Below are positions 54,506 through 64,000 of a stretch of 64,000 bases of DNA, one piece after another. The DNA lies in the NCBI RefSeq assembly GCF_932294415.1, contig NC_065535.1:14980282-15044281 (forward strand). Direction: 5' to 3'. The notes below the pieces were generated by a model. That model was not told the DNA's origin. It did not search any database and was given only the letters and a program-made list of their open reading frames with translations. The stretch is from Quercus robur (lineage: Eukaryota > Streptophyta > Magnoliopsida > Fagales > Fagaceae). Each line of letters starts with the position of its first letter. The stretch's first letter is position 1. Position numbers and translations under genes: made by a program.

Positions 54506-57500
54506 TTACACATTGCTTGGATTGGTACCAATATCCTTGTCTTCAACATAAGCTGATACTTTGAAAATTTTCTGCTGAGCTCCTCCTGCGTCTGCTGTTA
54601 ATGTCTTAATCGCACCGACCAAATCAATAGCATTGCTTTCTTCTTCTTTTTCTTCCACTCTATAATAAACCTTCAAAAAAAATAATAAAAGTTTTAGCAA
54701 TTCACATACACAATCCCAAACAGGGCACAACAAATAATAGCTACAAGCTGGAGATTTGATTTCCAAATTACCGGTAATACATGACCAAAACCCCATAAAA
54801 CTTGATAGCTCGAAATAAATTTTCAACATCAAATAAACACACTTTTTTCTCTTCTCTTTTCGCTGAATAAATACTTTTCTTAGAGAAACAAAGACAAAAA
54901 AAACAAAGCAAAGACCTTCCATCTCTTTACACCACTCTTAACACCAAGATTGGTAGATATGAGATAGGCACAGGCCCTGACAAGTATTTTGCAATCTGAT
55001 AAAATCCTGATTTTTAAATCACCATATAATTTTCTTCTCTTTTCTCATGGCTAGAAGAAACGCACAATTTCCATCAGAAAAGAAGAAATGCACAATAATC
55101 ATAAGTAGCAACACTAGGAATGACCAAAAGAGTCAACCATACCACACATGTGCGAGGCGGTGAGAGTACTTTGAAGGAGTTGGGGCGATTATTAAAATTC
55201 GTCTCAGGCACTCCCGGAATCCCTTCAGGGGATGTGAAATGGTCAGCTTCATGGCCCACCTGCTTAAGAGATAATCGTGTCATCAAGCGATCAATAGTAA
55301 CTCCTATAAAGACACAATGTCAAAGAAATCTTCACCACCAAAGATAGGAGAGAGACAAATAGATCAATTAACATTTTCTTTTTCTCTTTTCCTTTGTCCG
55401 GGTGGATATATTAAGGGTTCCAAAGTAAACTGAGTTTCACAATATACGAAGGGGGTTCAGGAAGAGGGCCAGGAGAAATGCAGTTTTCAACACAAAGGTT
55501 AGTTGGTCAAGAATCCACAAAAATTAGAATTAATTTCCATAGAAAATAGTTTAATAAATTGGAATGCAGAAACAGTAAACCAACTGAGCAACTAGCACAC
55601 AGGCCCATCAAGCAATGGAGCAGTTCCATTATGCTTAATTAGTCTCTTTTATAGCATTATAGAAACGCATGTGTGATTACGGTAAAAGCGGTTACTTACC
55701 CTTCCATGGCCACCAAATTCCAAAGCATCACTATCTAGTGCAACTCTATACTTCCCAGGCAAGTCGCACCCAACTTTGTACCTGTTTGTTCAAGAATAAA
55801 TTAGTCACTTGGAATCTTTTGTTCAATACATAAATGAAAAAAAAAAAAATATATATATATATATATATAAAATATATATAAAATAAAAAAAAATAAGCGA
55901 TGTTGCCAATATAGTCCAAGCCCTGAACAAAAAGCCTAGCATGCTGCGATTCACTCTATACAAAATTACATTTGCACTTGCACAGAAGACATAGACACCT
56001 AGCACAACTTAAAATAAAATTTAAAAAAAAAATACCCATCATATGCATTCTCTGGATGAAAATTGAACACGAAAATGAGATCTCCACGCTCAAAGACAAT
56101 AACCTGAAACATGAAACAATCATGCAAAGTTCCAAATATATAGTGAAGGTTCAACTGAAATAATCAGGACTACAAAATCAACTACAAGAAATTTGAATGC
56201 TTTCTTATTTTTTCCTACTCATATGGAGTAAGAATTGAAGTGATTAGCATATTGTAAACAAACCAAGTTGAGCCAAGTATTAAAAGTTAATGATTGTACA
56301 TTTATTTTTATTTCAAACACAAGTAGGGCTTGAGCTCATCAATAAACTAGATTACATGTTCAAGTTCAGTTCATTTTCTTATAGAATAAGCTCAAGCTTA
56401 TTCACAAGCTACTTGATTAGCTTATTATTTTTCCATATATAGTAAACACAGTGACTAAAATTTTTAACCACTTCACAAATCCATGCTAATAATTAATGAC
56501 TAATTTATAGTTGAAATTATATTATTTGAGTTAATTAGATAGAATGGTTTTCATTTATGTACTTTTAAAAATTAGATTCACCATTCTTGTATTGTTAAAA
56601 CTTAAAAGTTATATATGATTTTTACTACAAAATGGAGTATTCTCATCCAATCTCAAGTTCGAATAAGTACAATATGTATACATATAAACCTATTTATATA
56701 TACTTAAATTGAATCTTATACTCACAAGCTTGTTCTCGAACACATTATTATGTTTAAGCTCAGCTTTTTTAATGATCAAACCTAAATTTAGTTTTGGCTT
56801 AGCTCATTTGCTAAATAAACGAACATAAACAAGTTTTTTCTCAAGCCAAGCCCAAGCTGTTTTCATTTACAGCCCCTGCCACCACCTAAGTAAACAATAA
56901 ATAAGATTAACCTTTCAGAATATGTTCTAAATCAGGGTTAAGAGCCCATATTAGACAGAATAATTAAAAGATTTCAAGCTGTTGCTGTTCCAGGTTTGGG
57001 GATGAGATTAAACTCTATAATGATTTAGTGTAAAACCTTTATTTACACTCCAATAAAATATTGTCAAATCAGATTTTTCAAATAGAAGAAAAGGGAGTAC
57101 CACAAACAATCGCCAGATAATAGTGGTCTAAAATTCTTGCGGGCAGTAAGAATACACTGCCAAATAATGAGAAATACCCAGACTTAGATGAATTATTGCC
57201 AAAGAGTTTCACAGAAAGGACCAACGATAGGGGTTTGTGGTGAAAAAATGGGTCCTGCATGTGGCAGTACTGAGTCATGACTCTAAGGATGGGTTCATGA
57301 CTCATTGCAAGTGGAACTTGTGCTTGAAGCAGTGTGTGGTGGGGTGCCAATAGTTGCTTGGCCTTTGTATGCCAAGCAAAAGATGAATAGCATGGTTTTG
57401 ATGGTGGAAATGAAAGTAGCGTTAGCATTGAGGGAATCAGAACAAAAATTGGTCGGTGCTGCCAAGTTGGAAAAGAAAGTGAGGGAGTTAACGGACCAGA

Positions 57501-60500
57501 GAAGGGAGAGAGGTGAGAGAGAGTTTCAACCATCATAGATGATCTTGTGCAGCAATAAAAGAGGGTGGATCATCTCATGTTGGATTGGTCAAGTTGGCTC
57601 AGTCGTGGAAGCAAAACTGGCATGAGTTCACTTAGCTAATAACTTAGTCAGCATGCCTTGTTCTTCAGCCACCTTTTTTTTAACATGAACAAATTTGAGA
57701 ATTTTATAGCAAATAGGTTTTTAAAAGGATTTTGATTGTGTGTTCTAGTCCCTATTCTCCTATTTGGGGAAAAAAAAAAACTAATGGAGCAATATAATAT
57801 TGAAGGGTGTAAATAAGGGGATCAATAATCTTTATAGAGTTTAATCTCTTTAGGGACACGATGATTATCTTTTAGCCAAAACAATGATTGATATTTCTTT
57901 TATCTAATTAAATTAAACAAAAGGGTCTTTCTATTTGGATGTCAACTGTTTTCCTCGTTTAGTTCAATAATATGTGACCAAGAAACACACCTCTAATGAC
58001 CACCTTAAAAACCAATGTGTTCTTTCCAAACAGAGCTCTTGTGTACCATGCACTCTAATTTACTTGCTCATATGAGAATTGTGAACCAATTATCCAATTC
58101 TAAAAGTAAAGTAAAAGAGCTATTGATCATCCAGGGGCATCTGTACCTTGTCTTCCTCATCTGTGCTGCTCACAATCTGTTTGGTCGATGCCAAGAACAA
58201 AAATTTATCATCGAGTAAATTCATAGCTCTGTCAAACGCATTCATGAACTGTACAACTCCCAAATACAGAAAAAGAAGATGTCAAAATGGTATCAAATGG
58301 AAGCAAAAACAGAAAATATATGCAACTATAAACAGGAATAGTTAGATAATAGGTTTCTTGTGCACTGTATGGAGGCAGAATATGCAGTTTCCACCATTAC
58401 CTATGCCCACCATGGTCCCATGTCATAAGTTAATATGAAAATGAACAGAATCCTAACACCTAAGGCCTAATATGTTTTTAATCAAGTCAGTTAAAACATA
58501 ATCTTGGTATGGACTATCAGCAGCTCAAATTTGGTGTGGATCTAAGAAGAATTGGAGTTCCATTAAGATAAAAATCTAAACATCCAATTTTGATTTCAAT
58601 CCAGTAATATATAATATGTAAAAGGTTTGAAATTTATGTCTTATGCATATATGATTACCACACACACACACACATACATACCAACATTCATAACTCTTAC
58701 ATGATGGATCATTATCACAATGATCTACTGAACTAGAATTAGATCCAAGTGAAATCAAGTTATAAACATTTAATTTGAATTCTAATTAAATATGTGAATT
58801 GGCTCTTAATCGGGACAGACATGATTTGAACTTGGATCCTAAAATCACCCACTGACAACCCTAATCTTGAACTTCCTTAACATGTATCACATCAGACAGG
58901 CCACAATACCTCAACTTACAACCTAAGTGTTAAAGATGTGACCTAAAAATAATAGTTTGTCGGCAAGCGTTCCACTTATACACAAGGGAAATGGGTGGAA
59001 GTGAGGTGGGCCATAACAAAGCAGACAAACTTTGTAAAATTATATTAAATGGACTTGGGTATTGGTGTCAGCTATGGGAGTGTGATCAACTGTTTAATTA
59101 GCTTGTCTTTAGGGGATTTTCCTCCAGCCATTTTTGGAGTATCAGGTAGCAAGAAGTGGCAATACATTACCCAAACCCATCATCTTCCCTAACCAACCCA
59201 ATATAAGTGGGTAACAGACCATTCATTTAAGGACTGGATTTCAATGGGTAATGAATCATTTAAATATGTATAGGGGCACCAATCAGGTATCCACGTTATG
59301 CCTTCCAAAACAAAACCCTCTTTCAAATCCCTTAATTCCACCCAACTCACCTCTCTAGTCTCTACTTCCCTCAAACCCCACCACCCAAAAACCTACCACC
59401 CCATCACCCACTTTCCCAAACACACCAATACCTCAATTCCTTGAAATCCTACCTCCTCTCACAACACAAACCCACCTTCACTAGTTCTACAGTCTCACCT
59501 CCATCTTTTCCCTCACCAATCTCATTCTTAAGGTTGGAAAATTCTCGTCCATCATTATTAACATTGATGAGAGACAAGGGTTTGGTCTTGGCTCACTTTA
59601 TCGCCAAGTTACTAGCAACAAACATTCCTTTGGGATGGGGTGTTGAACATTGTGTATCAATTAGGGTCTATGTTTTAGAGGTTCTTGAGAGGGACCTTGC
59701 ATTTTCCAAAGGGGGGAGAAGTGCTGTTTGGCCAGAGATATCGCATATCGGATCACCTCTAAGGCCATGGATGTTACGAATAATGTGTATGCTCTTTGCA
59801 TGTGAGTTGTAGTTTATCAGAAATAAGAATAGTTGTATTGTGATTTATGTTGTACTATTAATATTGCATCTAGCAGTTTTCTTGAATATACTTTCTCTTA
59901 CCTATCAAAAAAAAAATAGTTAGATGCCTTAAAAATGTTTAATTATGATTCAAAATTCTGCATGAATTGTGGTTGTTAAATGTTTTAGATGTAGTTATTG
60001 AATTTCAAGAAACTACCCATTAATATATGTCTTTTTTACTAGGATGCACAGGCACGGACACGAGTACAAGTATGGATACAATACAGCGACATGAGCAATT
60101 TTTGAAAAGTTATAACATGATATGGCAGATTGGACACCATTACAACACGGGTACAGCACCCCAAATGAAGTGTCCGTGCATCCTAGCTTTTTTTTTTTTT
60201 TTCCATTTTGTCTTTTTTTGTTCCTTTTTTGTTTTTTTTTTGGGGGGGGGGGGGGGAAGGGGTTGATATATTTTTCCTTTTTAAGAAATATTTATAATGA
60301 ATTTATATAACTTATCTTCTTTCCAGAAATAATTGCAAAAATATCTAATATAAACACACACATGTATTGACTTATACATAATATGTTTGTGTAGTGATTA
60401 TATATATATATATATATATATATATGGGTTAATGGACAGGTCAGGTCCTGTCCAAAATAAACAGGTTGAGTTGGGACAGGGATTGAATTAAATGGGTAAG

Positions 60501-63500
60501 TGAAAAATCGCACATCTAACCCATCAATGACTGGCCCATTTGCCACCACTATTGGTAGTCAGCCCATTTCCCACCCCTGTTGATAGCCATACCCTTTCCC
60601 ATTTCATGCTGTATGGTAGTGTCAAGTGAAGGTCCAAACAACACAGAATTAAGAAATACATGACTAATAAAGAGGTGATCTCAAACCTTATATCTCAAGT
60701 GCTCTAATTCCACCAGGTCCCATTGGCGTCTGCATTTTTCATAGCTCCACCCATTGCCTTCTCTTGGGAAGTCTATCCACTCAGGATGGCCAAACTACAC
60801 AAACATCAATGAAAAATAATTTCTAAATATAACAATGTTGGGTATACACATGGACAACTTAAAAAGATCTCCACTACTTGCTTATCCCATTGCATGTGTT
60901 GATGTTGAAGTTGAAGAAACAAACTAATCAACGTGGCATGAGGTGAAAATTTTGTGTCTTTTTAAGTATATGGAATCTTTGAGGACCATCCAAACTAAGC
61001 TCCAATCCAATACATAATATATCAGAAAATACCTAGGACTGGCTGCACACTGTTTCCATGCAGTAGTCAAGAGTACGGATCAATGTGCTTACCTCATTCC
61101 CCATGAAATTGAGGTAGCCCTCACCTCCTAATGCCATAGTTATAAAATGTATCATCTGCAAAAGATAAAGACAAAAACAAGAACAAATAAAAACAAAATC
61201 TCATCAAGACACAATATATTGGGAATGAGCTTTTCTCTGGATCCAATATATAAATTTGTGCCACAAGCATTGCATGAAACATAGATATTGTTAACATTTG
61301 GTTATCTGGAAAGGCTTCAAATGAGTTGTAAGAACTCATAGCTATGGACATAGCCAAAAACATTTATAAAAGGAAAGAAAGGAGTGAATTCAGAGGCTGT
61401 GGAGAGACTATCAACCAGTCGAGCTATTAAAGATACCACAAATAGAGAAAGCAGAGTCCACAAGCTGGTACAGAACAAACCTTGTGAAGCGCAATTCCTC
61501 GATCAATAGTAGGAGAAGCATCTGTTAAGCAAGACATGCCAGAATACATTTCTTTGTCCATTAGAAGAAAAGCTATAGTCTTGTCACCTACAATGGCCTG
61601 CATCATAAAAATGAAATGACAATGATGAAATGATAGTACAAACCACAATGACTGTGTCTGCTGCTGCCTTTCTTTGCTCTTGTTTTCCTTTGTGGAAATT
61701 CAGTTGTAACTAAATTGACATTTTCTTTTCAAGCAAAGCTGTATCCAGCATAAAGTAATTTACAAAATAACACACAACAAGAAAAGAAAAAGTGCATACC
61801 TGATCATGGCTTTCAGCATATGATATACACTTCTCAGTGTATCTTCTATTTGTCAAACCCCAGGAAATTTCCTTCATTGACCAATCTATATCAATTTTGT
61901 TCTTCAAGTAATCAATCCACTTGTCAGGAATGGCCATTGCAAGGCGGTAATCAAAACCAATTCCCCCCTCAAAGACAGGCCATCCAAGTCCAGGCATACC
62001 AGACACATCTTCAGCAATGACAGTTGCATCAGGCAAGATATTATGAATCAGAGAATTTGCTAGCATCAGATATAAAACAGCATCAGCATCTGTTGCCTCA
62101 CTAAAATACTCGTCATAATTCCCTGTAAATGCCATGTTGACTCCGTGGTGATGATATAACATCGAAGTTACTCCATCAAAGCGAAAGCCATCAAATTTGA
62201 ACTCTTCAAGCCACCACCTTAAGTTGGACAGAAGAAAGCGGAGAACTTCCCAATTAGCATAGTTGAACAGTCTGCTATCCCATAACTTGTGGTAACCTCG
62301 ATCTCCAGTGTGGAAGTATGATTCTTGCGAGTTTTGGCCAACATCAAATCCATTGAGGCCATCAGTCACATTGTTACTTGCATGGCTGTGAACAACATCC
62401 ATCAAGACCCGTAGACCCAAGCTATGGGCCTTATCAATTAAATATTTTAGGTCCTCTGGGGTCCCAGATCTACTGCTTACAGCAAAAAAGCTTGTGACAT
62501 GATACCCAAATGATGCATAATAGGAATGCTCCATTACAGCCATCAACTGGACTGTGTTATAATTATTTGCTCGAATACGAGGCAAAATATCATCAGCAAA
62601 CTCTCTGTATGAATTAATGCGGGGTTCTGAGCTACTCATTCCAACATGAGCTTCATATATTCGAGGGGCCTTGGGTTTTGGAGGACGGGGATACTTAAAT
62701 TGATACCTAAATGATGAAGAAAAGGTCAACATTCTGCCTATTCTCATATGGTTAAAATTTGAAAAAAAGTACAATAGCTCCCTTATTTCAATGAAACTTT
62801 GCCAAGCAACAGTAGAAAGCTCCTTAAACATGGTGAAAGAGATTCTTATTTTTATTTTTATTTTTAAAAATTGATGCCTCATATAAATGTGAAATATTAA
62901 GATTTTAGGACATAAATATATGCAACAGATTTTTTTTCTTTTGTTCATGAGAGACAAAAGATTAAATTTATAAAAACCCAAGACTGTGCCTCAGAATGGT
63001 CAATCCTGAAGGCATTGGCTATTCACTTTATCCAAATTGGATTTGAGTAAAATATAAGTAGTTGGCACCTTTCTGATGAAGGTGGGTCCCAGTAGACACC
63101 ATCATATGGTGCTCCAAAACTTGCAGGGTCAACAGTGGCATATTTAATCCAAGCAGGGATGCGATCAACCCAAACTCCATCACCATGCTTGAATCGAAAC
63201 TTGACTCTTGAATTGTGAGGAATGGCTGGATTTTCACCAGAATCAGGAACTTTGATACTCCAAACACCAAATTGATTCCTTTCCATGTTGTGGTTGGCAC
63301 CATTCCATCCATTAAAGTCCCCAATAAGTTGCGCCTCTCTATATTATAGACATGAATTACAAGAAACAATCAATTGCATACAATAGCTAGCAAATTTATA
63401 TATTTTCATATTTCAAAACGTAAAAACTTACTGAGCAGCAGGGGCCCATTCACGGTACATGATGCCATCTTCTTCTCTGTTAAATCCGAATTTCAAATAA

Positions 63501-64000
63501 CCTACAGAATGGAGGAAGCAATGAGGGGTTGTTTTACACTAAAAGGAAACTAGTAAGCAAATCTTAGAATTGGTTAAGTTATTGAGCATAGAGACACAAA
63601 AATCCACTAAAGAGTCCAATAGATAATCAATGAAAAAGAATCAGATGCACTCAACATATGAACTAAATATGCTCTACATCCCATGTGGAAAACCACTAGC
63701 AGTCTTACGAAATACAAAATGTTTACTTATTAACAACTTTCTATGTGGAAGCAGAAAAGAAAGAAAAAAGATAGCAATTTTCATATCTAATAAAAACTTA
63801 TCACCTTGTGCAAATTCCTCAAGACCTCTTTCATATTTCTCAAAGAGTGCTTTCTGCTCAGCATATTTCCTCACTCTATATTTGAAGTGATCTTTATATT
63901 GTTCCAAGCCTGGATCACTGCCCAGGATACCAATATTGTCTGTGTCTTCCTCAGCGGATGTCATTGTCGAGCTGTCATCTGTTACAAGAGCAGAGATCGT
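54506..64000 (-). CDS. SBE1: Starch branching enzyme I (3' part, runs off right edge)
   Basis: 1,4-alpha-glucan branching enzyme: cuts alpha-1,4 chains and rejoins them by alpha-1,6 links to make amylopectin in plastids. Twelve exons in view: 64000-63805, 63501-63432, 63338-63069, 62706-61800, 61597-61481, 61155-61093, 60794-60687, 58248-58147, 56103-56036, 55781-55700, 55259-55143, 54670-54506. They give 754 aa, all phases compatible. A CBM48 region ([20 protein letters not shown]) leads into the GH13 core: [16 protein letters not shown] (nucleophile Asp), AEDVSG (acid/base Glu) and YAESHDQ (Asp). The all-beta C-terminal domain follows. Class I (family B) fits the YYRVEE ending and overall sequence. 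Transit peptide and first exon(s) lie beyond 64000. After the TAA at 54506 the frame stays open 25 acidic codons. Confidence 0.95.
56104..58146. other. Large SBE1 intron with transposon-like and captured DNA
   Basis: About 56320-56880 has inverted 'gggcttgagct' and 'aagcccaagctg' wording near its ends, like a non-autonomous DNA element, but no target duplication was defined. 57105-57540 is a UGT gene fragment (separate entry). The remainder is AT-rich. Confidence 0.5.
57105..57540 (+). pseudogene. UDP-glycosyltransferase fragment in an SBE1 intron
   Basis: Plus strand, opposite to SBE1. [19 protein letters not shown] and then, after a frame change, VAVLSHDS and the PSPG sugar-donor box GFMTHCKWN...[20 protein letters not shown], then [11 protein letters not shown]. 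This resembles family-1 plant UGTs of the UGT88/72 type. At least two frameshifts are visible (about 57236 and one missing base after the WN of the box near 57326), and the box His-Cys-Gly has become HCK. Only the last third or so of a UGT is present. There is no promoter, and it would be spliced out with the intron. Confidence 0.85.
58249..60686. other. Large SBE1 intron
   Basis: (CA)n near 58661-58674. About 59160-59920 is less AT-rich, holds a 123-codon plus-strand frame of no known family and ends in 'cttacctatc' plus an A-run, as a retroposon would; no target duplication was defined. A short inverted-repeat element lies at 60039-60186. A T/G homopolymer tract lies at 60188-60257 and (AT)n at 60399-60425. 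Confidence 0.5.
60039..60186. mobile_element. Short inverted-repeat element, 148 bp
   Basis: Starts CTAGGATGCACAGGCACGG and ends GTGTCCGTGCATCCTAG. The ends are inverted over about 20 bp, with one 2-base difference. The size suits a MITE. No clear target duplication. Confidence 0.55.

Noticed and set aside
57078..57536. Minus-strand 152-codon frame
   Set aside because: It is antisense to the UGT fragment, which explains its openness; no family resemblance.
59441..59812. 123-codon plus-strand frame in an SBE1 intron
   Set aside because: No recognised family; lies in a stretch with a retroposon-like poly(A) end, so it is not called as a gene.

Overview
The window looks like nuclear DNA from a eudicot plant, probably a woody one. 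Genes have GT-AG introns, intergenic DNA is AT-rich, and the coding content is plant-specific: a CYP96-type P450, a tau-class glutathione transferase, starch branching enzyme I and LOB-domain exons. Mutator, hAT, PIF/Harbinger, LTR and L1 LINE elements are abundant. A Fagales-like tree is a guess only; nothing here fixes the species.

Layout. (1) 1-15 kb is intergenic DNA packed with transposons whose boundaries can be read to the base: a hAT (2466-3475) with a Mutator-type MITE inside it, a 577-bp tandem duplication of its 3' part, and a second Mutator-type element inside the second copy (4084-5018). Two solo LTRs in opposite orientation follow (6711-7462, 7592-8371), then a PIF/Harbinger element (10603-11354). 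Two broken copies of parts of the DPM1 gene lie at 5.3 and 12.2-13.6 kb. (2) 15.2-16.7 kb holds an intronless CYP96-like P450 broken by one extra base. (3) 17.5-41.6 kb is a head-to-tail array of about 1.36-kb units. Each carries the second exon of a LOB-domain (LBD) gene on the minus strand plus an AT-rich minisatellite; 12 exon copies are visible. A 7.9-kb Mutator element (31181-39071), with about 500-bp terminal inverted repeats and a decayed MuDR-type transposase gene, sits inside the array. (4) 41.6-64 kb is gene-bearing and all genes read leftward: a complete eight-exon DPM1, an L1 LINE relic, a two-exon tau GST, and the last twelve exons in view of SBE1, whose 5' end runs off the right edge.

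Intact genes: DPM1 (dolichol-phosphate mannose synthase, ER), GSTU (cytosolic glutathione conjugation) and SBE1 (plastid starch synthesis). They share no pathway and each is an independent transcription unit. The P450 is one frameshift from intact, so either a recent pseudogene or a sequence error.

The most unusual region is the LBD exon-2 satellite with the Mutator element inside it. The neighbouring units supply the empty insertion site, and the element carries a second, convergent small ORF encoding a coiled-coil plus membrane-anchor protein.
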